This document shows positions 11,777 through 25,598 of a stretch of DNA of 64,000 bases, in pieces; the stretch's first letter is position 1; each line of letters begins with the position of its first letter. This stretch comes from Pinus tabuliformis. Taxonomy: Eukaryota > Streptophyta > Pinopsida > Pinales > Pinaceae. Below the pieces are notes generated by a model. That model worked only from the letters and a program-made list of their open reading frames with translations. It was not told the origin of the DNA and made no database searches. The stretch is taken from the NCBI GenBank assembly GCA_031772625.1, contig CM062811.1:647974606-648038605 (forward strand), written 5' to 3'. The position numbers were made by a program, and so were the translations under genes.

Positions 11777-14700
11777 GGAAGACATGCGCATATCTTCCGT
11801 ATATGTCCAATTTCCGTATATGCGCACATCTTCCATATATGCATAGTTTCTGTATGTATGCAATTCCTATATTCGGAAGATATGCGCATATACGGAAATT
11901 GGGCATATCTTCTGTATATGCCAGTTTCCGTATATGCACAATTTCTGTATATGGAATCTGTGCATATACGGAAGACATGCGCATGTCTTCCGTATATGCT
12001 CAATTTCCGTATATGCGCATATCTTCCGTATATGCCCAATTTCCGTATATGCGCATATCTTCCGTATATACGGAAGACATGCGCATATCTTCCGTATATG
12101 CCCAATTTCCGTATATGCGCACATCTTCCGTATATGCACAGTTTTCGTATATGCGCATGTCTTCCGTATATCTTCCGTATATACGGAAGACATGCGGGAA
12201 GATATACGGAAGACATGCGCATATCTTTCGTATATGCCCAATTTCCGTATATGCGCACATCTTCCATATATGCACAGTTTCCGTATGTGTGCAATTTTTG
12301 TATACGGAAGATATGCGCATATACGGAAATTGGGCATATCTTCCGGATATGCCCAATATCTTCCGGATATGCCCAATTTCCGTATATGGAATCTGTGCAT
12401 ATACGGAAGATATGCGCATACCTTCCGTATATGCCCAATTTCCGTATATGCGCATATCTGCCGTATATGCGCATATTTCCGTATATGCGCACATCTTCCA
12501 TATATGCACAGTTTCCGTATGTGTGCAATTCCTGTATACAGAAGATATGCGCATATACGGAAATTGAGCATATATGGAAGATATGTGCACGTCTTCCGTA
12601 TATGCCCAATTTCCGTATATGGAATCTGTGCGCGCATGTCTTCCGTATATGCTCAATTTCCGTATATGCGCATATCTTCCGTATATGCCCAATTTCCGTA
12701 TATGCGCACATCTTCCGAATATGCGCATATCTTCCGTATACACGGAAGAAATGCGCATATCTTCCGTATATGCGCATATCTTCCGTATATGCCCAATTTC
12801 CGTATATGCGCACATCTTTCGTATATGCACAGTTTCCGTATATGCGCATATCTTCCGTATATACGGAAGACATGCACATATCTTCCGTATATGCCCAATT
12901 TCAGTATGCGCACATCTTCCATATATGCACAGTTTCCGTATGTGTGCAATTCCTGTATACGGAAGATATGCGCATATACGGAAATTGGGCATATCTTTCG
13001 TATATGCCGAATTTCCGTATATGCCCAATTTCCGTATATGGAATCTGTGCATATACGGAAGATATGCGCATACCTTCCGTATATGCCCAATTTCCGTATA
13101 TGCGCATGCCTTCCGTATATGCCCAATTTCTGTATATGCGCATATTTCCTTATATGCCCAATTTCCGTATATGCGCATATTTTCCGTATATACGGAAGAC
13201 ATGCGCATATCTTCCGTATATGCTCAATTTCTGTATATGCGCACATCTTCCGTATATGCACAGTTTCCGTATGTGTGCAATTCCTTTATACGGAAGATAT
13301 GCGCATATACAGAAGATATGTGCATATACGGAATATATGCGCATGTCTTCCGTATATGCCCAGTTTTCGTATATGCACAATTTCTGTATATGGAATCTGT
13401 GCATATACGGAAGACATGCGCATGTCTTTCGTATATGCTCAATTTCTGTATATGCGCATATCTTCCGTATATGCCCAATTTCCGTATATGCGCATATCTT
13501 CCGTATACACGGAAGACATGCGCATATCTTCCGTATATGCCCAATTTCCGTATATGCGCATATCTTCCGTATATACGGAAGAAATGCACATATCTTCCGT
13601 ATATGCCAAATTTCCGTATATGCGCACATCTTCCATATATGCACAGTTTCCGTATGTGTGCAATTCCTGTATACGGAAGATATGCGCATATACGGAAATT
13701 GGGCATATCTTCCGTATATGCCCAATTTCCGTATATTGGGGTATTTCCGTATCTGGAATCTGTGCATATACGGAAGATATGCGCATGCCTTCTGTATATG
13801 CCCAATTTCTGTATATGCACATATCTTCCGTATATGCGCATATTTTCCGTATATACGGAAAACATGCGCATATCTTCCATATATGCCTAATTTCCGTATA
13901 TGCGCACATCTTCCATATATGCACAGTTTCCGTATGTGTGCAATTCCTGTATACGGAAAATATGCGCATATACGGAAGATATGTGCACGTCTTCCATATA
14001 TGCACAATTTCTGTATATGGAATCTGTGCATATACGGAAGACGTGCGCATGTCTTCCGTATATGCTCAATTTCCGTATATGCGCATATTTCCATATATCC
14101 GGATATCTTCCGTATACACAGAAGACATGCGCAAGTCTTCCGTATATGCCCAATTTCCGTATATGCGCATATTTCCATATATCTGCATATCTTCCGTATA
14201 CACGGAAGACATGCGCAAGTCTTCTGTATATGTCCAATTTCCGTATATGCGCATATATTCCGTATATGCGCACATCTTTTGTATATGCGCATATCTTCCG
14301 TATATACGGAAGACATGCGCATATCTTCCGTATATGCTCAATTTCCGTATATGCGCACATCTTTCATATATGCACAGTTTCGGTATGTGTGCAATTCCTG
14401 TATACGGAAGATATGCGCATATACGGAAATTGGGCATATCTTCCGTATATGCCGAATTTCCGTATATGCGCATATACGGAAATTGGGCATATCTTCCGTA
14501 TATGCCCAATTTTCGTACATGCTCAATTTCCGTATATGGAATCTGTGCATATACAGAAGATATGCGCATGCCTTCCGTATATGCGCATATCTACCGTTTA
14601 TGCGTATATTTCTGTATATGCGCATATCTTCCGTATATGCTCAATTTCCATATATGCGCATATTTTCCGTATATACGGAAAACATGTGCATATCTTCCGT

Positions 14701-17700
14701 ATATGCGCAATTTCCGTATATGCGCACATCTTCCATATATGCACAGCTTCCATATGTGTGCAATTCCTGTATACAGAAGATATGCGCATATACGGAAGAT
14801 ATGCGCACGTCTTCCGTATATGCCCAGTTTTTCGTATATGCACAATTTCTGTATATGGAATCTGTGCATATACGGAAGACATGCGCAGTTTCCGTATATG
14901 CACAATTTCTATATATGGAATCTGTGCATATACGGAAGACATGCGCATGTCTTCCGTATATGCTCAATTTTCGTATATGCCCAATTTCAGTATATGCGCA
15001 TATCTTCCGTATAAACGGAAAGCATGCGCATATCTTCCGTATATGCCCAATCTCCGTATATGCCCATATCTTCCGTATATACGTAAGACATGCGCATATC
15101 TTCCGTATATGCCCAATTTTCGTATATGCGCACATCTTTCGTATATGCACAGTTTCCGTATATGCGCATATCTTCCGTATATACGGAAGACATGCGCATA
15201 TCTTCTGTATATGCCCAATTTCCGTATATGCGCACATATTCCATATATGCACAGTTTCCGTATGTGTGCAATCCTGTATACGGAAGATATGCGCATATAC
15301 GGAACTTGGCATATCTTTCGTATATGCCGAATTTCCGTATATGCCCAATTTCCGTATATGGAATCTGTGCATATACGGAAGATATGCGCATGCTTTTCGT
15401 ATATGCCCAATTTCCGTATATGCCCAATTTCCGTATATGCGCATATTTTCCGTATATACGGAAGACATGTGCATATCTTCCGTATATGCCCAATTTCCGT
15501 ATATGCGCACATCTTCCATATATGCACAACTTCCGTATGTGTGCAATTCCTGTATACGGAAGATATGCGCACGTCTTCCGTATATGCCCAGTTTCCGTAT
15601 ATGCACAATTTCTGTATATGGAATCTGTGCATATACGGAAGACATGCGCATGTCTTCTGTATATGCTCAATTTCCGTATGTGCGCATATCTTTTGTATAT
15701 GCCCAATTTCCGTATATGCGCATATCTTCCGTATATACGTAAGACATGCGCATATCTTCCGTATATGCCCAATTTTCGTATATGCGCACATCTTTCGTAT
15801 ATGCGCATATCTTCCGTATATACGGAAGACATGCACATATCTTCCGTATATGCCCAATTTCCGTATATGCGCACATCTTCCATATATGCACAGTTTCCGT
15901 ATGTGTGCAATTCCTGTATACGGAAGATATGCGCATATACGGAAATTGGGCATATCTTCCGTATATGCCAAATTTCCGTATATGTCCAATTTCCGTATAT
16001 GGAATCTGTGCATATACGGAAGATATGCGCATGCCTTCCGTATATGCCCAATTTCCGTATATGCGCATATTTTCCGTATATGCCCAATTTCCGTATATGC
16101 GCATATTTTCCGTATATACGGAAGACATGTGCATATCTTCCGTATATGTCAAATTTCCTTATATGTGCACATCTTCCATATATGCACAGTTTCCGTATGT
16201 GTGCAATTCCTGTATACGGAAGATATGCACATATACGGAAATTGGGCATATACGGAAGACATGCGCACTTCTTCCGTATATGCCCAGTTTCCGTATATGC
16301 AAAATTCCTGTATATGGAATCTGTGCATATACGTAAGACATGCGCATGTCTTCCGTATATGCTCAATTTCCGTATATGCTCAATTTCTGTATATGTGCAT
16401 ATTTCGGTATATGCGCATATTTTCCGTATACACGGAAGACATGCGCATATCTTCCATATATGTCCAATTTCCGTATATGTGCATATCTTCCGTATATGCG
16501 CACATCTTTCGTATATGCACAGTTTCCGTGTATGCGCATATCTTCCGTATATACGGAAGACATGTGCATATCTTCCGTATATGCCCAATTTCCGTATATG
16601 CGCACATCTTCCATATATGCACAGTTTTCGTATGTGTGCAATTCCTGTATACAGAAGATATGCGCATATACGGAATTTGGGCATATCTTCCGTATATGCT
16701 CAATTTCTATATATGGAATCTATGCATATACGGAAGATATGCGCATGCCTTCCGTATATGTCCAATTTCCATATATGCGCATATCTTCCGTATATGCCCA
16801 ATTTCCATATATGCGCATATTTTCCGTATATACGGAAGACGTGCGCATATTTTCCGTATATGCCCAATTTCCGTATACAGCTTCCATATGTGTGTAATTC
16901 CTGTATACGGAAGATATGCGCATATACGGAAATTGGGCATATACGGAAGATATGCGCACGTCTTCCGTATATGCACAATTTCTGTATATAGAATCTGTGC
17001 ATATACGGAAGACATGCGCATGTCTTCCGTATATGCTCAATTTCCGTATATGCGCATATCTTCCGTATACACGGAAGACATGCGCATATTTTCCGTATAT
17101 GCCCAATTTCCGTATATGCGCATATCTTCCGTATATACGGAAGACATGTGCATATCTTCCGTATATGCCCAATTTCCTTATATGCGCACATCTTCCATAT
17201 ATGCACAGTTTCCGTATGTGTGCAATTCCTGTATACGGAAGATATGCGCATATACGGAAGACATGCGCACGTCTTCCGTATATGCACAATTTCTGTATAT
17301 GGAATCTGTGCATATACGGAAGACATGCGCATGTCTTCCGTATATGCTCAATTTCCGTATATGCGCATATCTTCCGTATATGCACATATTTCCGTATATG
17401 TGCATATTTTCCGTATACACGGAAGACATGCGCATATCTTCCGTATATGCCCAATTTCCATATATGCGCACATCTTTCGTATATGCACAGTTTCCGTATA
17501 TGCGCATATCTTCCGTATATACGGAAGACATGCGCATATCTTCCGTATATGCCCAATTTCCGTATATGCGCACATCTTCCATATATGCACAGTTTCCGTA
17601 TGTGTGCAATTCTTGTATACGGAAGATATGCGCATATACGGAAATTGGGCATATCTTCCGTATATGCTCAATTTTCGTATATGCTCAATTTCTATATATG

Positions 17701-18411
17701 GAATCTGTGCATATATGGAAGATATGCGCATGCCTTCCGTATATGCGCACATCTTCCATATATGCACAGTTTCCGTATGTGTGCAATTCTTGTATACGGA
17801 AGATATGCGCATATACGGAAATTGGGCATATCTTCCGTATATGCTCAATTTTCGTATATGCTCAATTTCTATATATGGAATCTGTGCATATATGGAAGAT
17901 ATGCGCATGCCTTCCGTATATGCCCAATTTCCGTATATGCACATATCTTCCGTATATGCTCAATTTCCTTATATGCGCATATTTTCCGTATATACGGAAG
18001 ACGTGCGCATATCTTCCGTATATGCGCACATCTTCCATATATGCACAGCTTCCGTATGTGTGCAATTCCTGTATACGGAAGATATGCGCACGTCTTCCGT
18101 ATATGCCCAATTTCCGTATATGCACAATTTCTGTATATGGAATCTGTGCATATACGGAAGACATGCGCATGTCTTCCGTATATGCTCAATTTCCATATAT
18201 GCGCATATATTTCGTATATGCCCAATTTCCATATATGCGCATATATTCCGTATATGCACATATTTCCATATATGCGCATATCTTCCGTATACACGGAATA
18301 CATGCGCATATCTTCCGTATATGCCCAATTTCCGTATATGCGCATATCTTCCGTATATACGTAAGATATGCGCATATCTTCCGTATATACGTAAGACATG
18401 CACATATCTTT
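11777..18411. repeat. 6.6-kb satellite array of 17-19-bp modules with palindromic motifs
   Basis: The array is built almost wholly from short modules joined at CCGTATATG: a 19-bp GCGCATATCTT type, a 17-bp CCCAATTT type, a GCGCACATCTT type and a CACAGTTT type. Some modules appear in reverse complement. A higher-order block marked by GTATGTGTGCAATTCCTGTA recurs about 19 times, every 180-500 bp (mean near 340). GGAATCTGTGCATATACGG recurs about 20 times. The modules contain palindromes such as GAAGATATGCGCATATCTTC. The consensus contains no TAA, TAG or TGA on either strand, so frames up to 1,504 codons (13900-18414) open on both strands and overlap extensively. I treat these as non-coding by-products. 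Composition and boundaries differ sharply from the flanks. Confidence 0.95.
17565..17918 (+). repeat. 177-bp recent duplication inside the satellite
   Basis: Two adjacent 177-bp segments are virtually identical, including shared private variants such as GCAATTCTTGTATACGG and a TATATGGAAG in place of TATACGGAAG. This is the youngest visible amplification step in the array. Confidence 0.85.
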
Positions 18412-18689
18412 TGAGCACTAGGATTGCATAGATTACACAAAGTAAATTTACAATTTAACAAGTTTTTGATAAATCAATCTCAAATGACCCAAAAAATACC
18501 CGAAAAAAGAGCTAAAACATAGAATAGTGGTAATACTTAAAATGTTTTAACCAAAATAAATTATATTTTCAATTATTGAAATATTTTAACCGAAAAATTT
18601 TAATTTTCAAGGTATTTTATATGATAAATACATATATATTTTAAATATATGTAATATGTATATATTTGACAACGAACAGGGAAAAGGAG

Positions 18690-20106
18690 AAGGATCGGAA
18701 AACGATGAGAGGGAATTCCAAGGTTAATAACAAATGAACAAAACAAGGCTCTGATGAGGGCAGTAACCATGGAAGAGGTAGAATAGATCGTGATGAATAT
18801 GAGCAAGATCAAGGCACGAGGACCGGATGGATATACGGTGGAATTTTATCAGGCAGGGTGGCATTTTCTAGGAAAGGAGGTCTTGGAGGCTGTAGAGGAA
18901 TCAAGAATGAAGCAAAAGATATGGCCTGGTATAAATTCGACCTTTTTGACCCTGATCCCTAAGAATAACAATTCGGAGGAGGCGCAAAGTTTTCGGCCAA
19001 TAGCACTGTGCAATGTCATCTATAAGATTATAGCCACTCTGATAGCGAAAAGGTTGAAGCCATTACTCCCGAATATAATTGCACCAGAGCAAACTGGCTT
19101 TGTGGAGGGTCGCCAAATACTTGACGAAATAGTAGTTACTCAGGAAGTGATAGACTCCTTAAAGACGAAAAAGCAGAGAGGGATGATGATGAAGTTTGAA
19201 TTGTCAAAAGCCTATGATCGGTTGAATTGGAATTACCTCAGAGCGATTCTTGGAGCATATGGATTCGATAATAGATGGATTGAATGGGTCTACAGTATGA
19301 TCTCAACTTCGAATTTCTCAATTCTGGTAAATGGTACACCAACGAGTACTTTCAATGCAACAAGGGGAATCAGGCAAGGAGACCCTATTTCTCCATTCCT
19401 ATTTATAATGGCAGCGGAGGGTTTAGGAAGAAATCTCATAAAAGAGCTAAGGGAAAAGAGAATTAAAGGCATAAAACTATGGGGAAACTATCTGCCCATC
19501 ACACACCAGCAGTTTGTAAACAATGTGATGCTATTTTGCGAAGTTTCAGTCAAAGAGGTGAGGAACTTCAAGAGAGTATTGGAAATATTCATGGAGGCAT
19601 CAGGTATGGAAATAAACAATGAAAAATCATGCACTTTCATATTTAATACTCCTGATTCTATCAAAGCTCATCTTACCAGAACTCTAGGCTTTAGACAGGG
19701 AGAACTACCTACTAAGTATTTGGGAATCCAGTTGGACATAAACCCTACTCGGATGAAAAACTGGCAGAGTACGTTGGAAAAAATAAAAAACAAATTGGCA
19801 AGTTGGTCCTTTAGATCCTTGAACATTGCAAGTAGGATTGTACTGTTAAAATCAGTACTGCAATCGATACCTATCTATCCTCTGTCCATTATGGCAGCAC
19901 CCAAAGGAGTATGTTCAAGAATGAAGGAAATATTTGGGAAATTCATATGGGGCGGACCCAAGCAACAGAGGAAATGGGCTCTGGTTTCATGGAAAAATGT
20001 AACTAAAAGAAAAGAAGAAGGAGGTCTGGGTGTGAGAGATCCGGAAATTTTAAATAAGGTACTAGGGGCAAAACTTTGGTGGAGATGGGTGCAGGGGGGG
20101 AAATGA
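18690..20106 (+). pseudogene. LINE reverse transcriptase, 5'-truncated and catalytically dead
   Basis: This is plant L1-type non-LTR retrotransposon sequence. Similarity starts before the open frame (ITNEQNKALMRAVTMEEVE, then an in-frame stop at 18785) and continues through KARGPDGYTVEFYQAGW, the FRPIALCNVIYKI motif, EQTGFVEGRQI, RGIRQGDPISPFLF and a PTKYLGI segment. Two catalytic sites are changed. The usual KLDLSKAYD reads KFELSKAYD, so the first catalytic Asp is Glu. The usual FADD box reads FVNN near 19513, so both aspartates are Asn. The 5' half, with the endonuclease and ORF1, is absent. The frame ends beside a seven-G run at 20094-20100, where a frameshift separates it from the C-terminal part. 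Confidence 0.93.
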
Positions 20107-20870
20107 TGTATGGAAGAGAATATGGAATCAAAAATATAATATGCCGGAAACAGTAGAGGGAAGACTGAGAGCTGAGGAAATCCCAAAAGGATCTTCATTC
20201 TGGGAACTTGCAAGCCAGAATAGGGACATAGTTAATAATCATGCCTTTTGGGAAATCCGTGCGGGGAGCAATGCCAGATTCTGGGAGGAAGGATGGCAGC
20301 AGCGAGATAAATTGGCAAGGATACAAACCCTACAAGAAGTCCAACAAAAAGCGAAGAGGGCAGGATTAGAATATGTGAGGGATTACTGGAAAGAGGGAGA
20401 GTCCAATGATATATGGAGGGTTTGGAGGAGGCCAGAGGAATGGTATGAAAATATAAACCAGGATATAGAAAAATTATATACTAAGGAGGTAGAATTGAGG
20501 AAAATTAAAATCAGACCAGGAAGGGATATCCTCAGGTGGGGAAACTCTATGAAAGGAACCTATACAGTAAAAGAAGCGTATTATTTAGCAACGAAACAGG
20601 AAAGGGAGGAAGGAGCTGTTGATTGGAGAGTAATATGGGAAGGCAAGTGGTGGCCGAAAGTAACAATTTTTGCATGGTTGGTGAGCAAAGAGCGGACTCT
20701 GACATGGGACAAAATCCAGCAAAGAGGCTTCTATGGGCCCTCAATATGTAGCTTATGCAGAAAAGAAGCTGAAACCCAAGAGCATATACTTAATAAATGT
20801 CCATTTGCGAGAATAGACTGGAAGGAGAAGGTCAAGCCAAACTTTAAAGGGAAAGGAATGAAGCTAGCAA
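20107..20870 (+). pseudogene. LINE C-terminal region with zinc-binding domain
   Basis: This continues the LINE ORF2 in another frame after the G-run frameshift. It has the post-RT region (FWEIRAGSNARFWEEGW, a typical GNG.ts.F.D.W-like stretch) and the plant RT-associated zinc-binding domain near 20560-20810. That domain is marked by GTYTVKEAYY, IFAWLV and a Cys-X2-Cys followed by His and Cys in CSLCRKEAETQEHILNKC. No 3' poly-A tail is visible; the sequence runs into a different element. Confidence 0.88.
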
Positions 20871-21189
20871 TGGGAAGCCATAAGCCAGTCGCTCATGCCA
20901 AAGGAGAACCTCAATAGAGAGATGTCATTGGCAAGTGAAGAGTGGTTCATGAAACCCACACAATATGAAATTGAGAAGCTTAGGGTAGGGCCTATGTAAT
21001 GTTGGGCACGTGGGAGAACCATTGGAAAAATGACTTCCCTCAACGGCAACAAAGTCGCCCAAGATCGTATAACGTACATGAAGAAGAGACTGTGAACGAC
21101 ATGGAGAGGTGTGCACCATGCATATATGCATCCATGGACAACAGATAAGTGGATCATCGGGCCTCAATAATCTAAATGGAAGGTAAGAT

Positions 21190-22780
21190 CAATGACCAAT
21201 CCATTTCTATTTTGTTAAACCCAGGACAAACTACGTAAGCCCATAAGTGGTCGAGAAGAGTTCCTTACTCAGGACAATTCATAAGGAGTCTTGGCTAGTC
21301 CAATTGGCTATTGAGACCAGGAAGAAAGTGGATTATTCCATCCAATTCATGCCTAATCATGCTAAATGACATGCCCATTGTAATTAATTTAAATTTGTTG
21401 CCCATGGGAGCATATGACATCCTGATTAGGGTGGATTGGCTGATGCAACACCAAAAAAAATCATTTTTTATAGAAATTCGATCAGATTCCTTAGTAACAA
21501 TGGGGAAAATACCATATTATAGGGGAAGATCAAGCTAGTGTCAATCAGACTAGTAACAATATTGCAACTTAAGCATTGTGGTCACAAGGGCTATATCCTA
21601 TTCATTATTCACATCTCCAGTGGATCGAGAGGCAACAAGAATAACATGAGGGAACATCCAATTGTAAATTAGTATGTAGATGTTTTCCTAGAGAAGATCC
21701 AATGACCACCACCACATAGGGAGGTTGATTTCTTGATTGAACTCATGCCTGTGGAAACTCCTTATCAAATGAGCACGCTTGATTTAATTGAGTTGTAGCT
21801 AGACGAAATGTTGGATAAAGGGAACATTAGGTCAAGTGTATCACCGTGGGTAACAGATGTGTTATTTGGGAAAAGGAAATATGGCACTTTGAGATTGTGT
21901 GTTAATTATTGAAAACTCAACAAGGGCACTATTAAGAACATACATCCATTTCCATAGATTGTTGATCTATATGAACATATTAAAGGGGAATTATTATTCT
22001 AAAAAATTGATTTTAGATCAGGGTACCATCAGGTGCATATCAAAGAAGAAGACACACACAAGACAACATTTTGAACTAGATATGGGCACTACGAATTCAC
22101 GGTTGTACCATTCGAACTTACAAGTGCTTTGGCTACTTTCGTGTTCCTTGTGAATAACATTTTGAGTCCTTATTTGGAAAAGTTTGTGCTCGTTTTTATG
22201 GACAACATCCTCATGTATTCTAAGAATAAGGACGATCATGAGAAACACCTCACAGTTGTGCTACAATTGTTGAGAGAGAATAAGATCTATGTAAAAGTCA
22301 ACAAATGTGAGTTCTACCAAACTCAGATTTAGTATTTGGAGCATGTTGTTTCAAAGTAAGGCTTTGTACTAGACCCAAAAAAAGTTAAGGTATTCATGGA
22401 GTGGCCTACTCCTTACAATGTGACTGAGGTAAGATCTTTCATAGGGTTGTAAGTTACTATTGTAGGTTTATTTGAAACTTCTCTAAGATTGGTTACCCAA
22501 TCACTGCATTGCAAAGAAAATGGGTTAATTCCCAATAAATAGATCAATGTGTTGAGAGCTTTGAACAATTGAAAAATTTTCTTCCACATGCACTGGTGTT
22601 AAGGATTGATGACCCAGACAATGACTCTGGGGTGTGTATGGATGCCCACAAGGAAGGAATTAGTGGAGTCTTGATGCAGGAAGGCCAAGTGGTCTGTTAT
22701 GAGACCAGGAAGTTAAATGAACATGAACAAAATTATGTCACTCATGATTTAGAATTTGCAGCCATAGTTCCATTGAGGTG
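21190..22780 (+). pseudogene. Ty3/Gypsy protease-RT-RNase H remnant
   Basis: Degenerate Gypsy pol is readable across many stops and frame changes. In order: a retropepsin-like end (LPMGAYDILIRVDWLMQHQ, 21311-21538); an RT start (VDFLIELMPVETPYQMS) at about 21724; the RT core at 22129-22332, with the catalytic box FMDNILMYS where FxDD is expected; the connection FMEWPTPYNVTEVRSFIG; and RNase H (VCMDAHKEGISGVLMQEGQ, HDLEFAAIV) at 22569-22781. The sequence stops abruptly in RNase H; no integrase or LTR was found. The second catalytic Asp is Asn. Confidence 0.88.
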
Positions 22781-25424
22781 AAAAATCAACACCCCATTTT
22801 TATCTTATTTATTTCAAATAATAGGGACCCTTTCTGTTAATTTTGGCTAAAACGCCTTTTAATATTTTTCATTTGAATAAGTGTCCTACAATTTTGCTAG
22901 ATTTCTATTTTCTTCGTATTTCCATTTTGATTGCTTCATTATGTTTGATTTTCCACTAGCTTTCCACCAATACTTGTTTCATCTCATTTGGTTACATGGT
23001 TTGCAAATGACACCTCTCCGAAGTTTGATAATTTTTACCTCTGAGCTAAAAAATGTGCAAAATGTATATTATTTTAATTTTGTAGATTAATTGTAAATAT
23101 TGGTTTTTAATTAATTTTTACTAATTAATTCATTTTTCGTTAATGATCCTACAAAATCACCACAGCCAAATTGTAAAACAATTAAAACTATGGTGCTTTA
23201 AGGATCTTGAAAATCTATTCTAAATCCCAATTTCAAAAATTAAAAAAAACCAAAACCAAAATAGTTATAATTCATTTTATTAAACTTTTAAATTATAAAA
23301 TATCGTTAATCTTATATGAAGTAGGTCCCACTCCATCATCCTTCTCACGTCACCTCCCTCCTCCTTCGTTCCATCCGAACTCACAACATTTATATATGTT
23401 AATTTTTTAAACAAACCTCCAATAGATTGGTTACAAAACACTTTATATTAAAATTTGTTACATTAGGACGATTCATATATCGGACCTCAACATTTTTATA
23501 ATATCATAACTTCTTTTTTTAATGTAACTTTGGATGCAAAATCTCTATGATGTCTACTTCAACACCTCCCGATGTCCCTCGAAACTTCGTTGACAGCTTT
23601 TTCATAAAACCTCTGATATGCTTAACTCCTCTCATGCCTTATTCTTCCTTTGTTATAACACTTTGGTAATTATGAGAAAGGTGTGATGTCAATAGTTTAT
23701 TCGATTATTAAATAGGTTTTGTGTTATATTTTTTTAAATACCAAAGATTAATTTAATTTAATTAAAATCTTAATTTTAATTAAAATTTCTTATATAATTT
23801 AATTTTGTTTTGTAACTTGTAAATTAATTAACTTATAATTAAGTGTAGATTAGTTTAGGTTAATTAATTGTAATTATGATTTAAATTAACATTTTAAAAA
23901 AAGTATTTAATTATTTAAATACTTATAATTAATAACAGTTAATTAAAACTAGATTTTTTAATTAAATTTTTTTAATTTTGGCCTAAGTTGAGTTTTGCTT
24001 GGCCAAATAAGGTCCGGGATGGCTTATTAGATAAATAAAATCACGGAGAATATCTCTAAACTGGTTGCATGACCAGATTCAATCATTAACTAAGTCTAAA
24101 ATTTAGCAGAAAATTAAGCTCCGAATTTTTAACCAATACTAATTTCTTGAGTTTAGTTTTTTGCATTTTCATTTGCCCAAAGCTTCTAGCAATTGCAGAT
24201 CCATTCAATTTTGTTCTCTTTGATCAACAATATATTCACAAGGATCAATGGAAAGTTGATATTTATTTAAATTTTGATTGGAGATGTTTGTTTTCCTAGA
24301 TTTGGTATTTTTTTTTATTTGCATTTTAATTTAATTTTGATTGGTTTTTAGTAGGAGAGCAGTTCGAAGGATGATGAAGAGAATATTTGAAACAATGAAA
24401 TTGCTCTAGCAAGATAGGAAAAATAATTTTGGCCAATCAAATTTGTGGGAGAAAATTTATTCTCCAAACAATTCTCCTATTTTGATTTTCATTTGTAATT
24501 ATAAATATGAATTTTAGAGAATGTTAATTTCCTCTTCTTTGCACCTAGTGAATTCTGAAGCACTACTGTAAGGGATTTTCTAGCTGTAGAAGTAGGAGGA
24601 AAAACTCATATTTGAGTCAGTGGGATTTGCCTTTTTCAAATATGGACTTTGTATTATAAGAAAAGATTGCACTATTGCAACTCTTCCTTTTAATGACGGA
24701 GTGTTTGATTTATAAAAGATTGTTGGAGGTCAGTTAAAGGAACAAAGCATAGAGACCAGGTTTTAATAAATTTGTATTTTAAATACTATTATTTGTAATG
24801 CAAATTTCATTTTGAATAGCATATCTGTGTGAAGCTTCATTATATTATGCACTATTGTTTGATGTGGAAGGTTGTCTTTTGAATTAGCTAACTAGTTCAC
24901 GAGCCTTATAGGTCCGTTATCAATTTTCTCTTTTGCTCACATAATATGCTAAAATTAGATTTCTAAGTAACATTTTACTCAGAAATCTGCTATCTAAATT
25001 CAATTTAATTACCATTGATATTAACTCAACTATTTCCTAATGTTATTGGTTAATCATTCACCATTAATAGGCCTCTAAACAGAGCATGTTTTTGGTAATT
25101 ATAATATCAGCTAGTAGAACTTAATATGGAATGTTTTGTGTAGCATTGTCTTGTTATTCTTAATATGAAAAAGTAAAGTATTTATGTATTCTTAAAATGG
25201 AATGTGTGTCACTTTTGTGGTGAGGAGAGGAATGTGTATAAAAAGAAATTACATACATAAAGCAAAATGAAAAATAAAGTGTTACTTTCCCTTTAAGTTA
25301 AGCTATGTGATCAATCAAACAAGGAAAATATTTTAGATTGTTTTGCGTATGATAAAAGGTCCTATGAAGACCTATTCGTCCTTTCCACTCTATAAGTAAC
25401 TGGGCCTTGCGGAGATATCTTTTG

Positions 25425-25598
25425 TGACGGGTACTGGGGCTACGTCCCGAAAGAACTGGTGATGCTTCCAGCAGCCAAAAAATGATGGGTACTGGGGCTA
25501 CGTCCCAAAAGAACTTGTGACGCTTCCAGCAGCCAAAGAATGACGAGTACTGGGGCTACGTCCCGAAAGAACTGGTGACGCTTCCAGCAACGAAAAGA
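25425..25598 (+). repeat. 3 x 58-bp tandem repeat
   Basis: Units start at 25425, 25483 and 25541. Each carries GGTACTGGGGCTACGTCCC or a close variant, then AAAGAACT and GCTTCCAGCA. Units differ at only a few sites. It is followed by GC-rich sequence to about 25960. Confidence 0.92.

Noticed and set aside
11696..15742. A 1,348-codon open frame, with others to 1,504 codons, as giant repetitive proteins
   Set aside because: The frames lie entirely in a satellite whose modules lack stop triplets on both strands. Equivalent frames exist in several registers and on both strands, with no sign of selection for one.
19284..19472. 60-codon frames on both strands within the LINE
   Set aside because: Both are out-of-frame shadows of the recognisable RT reading frame.
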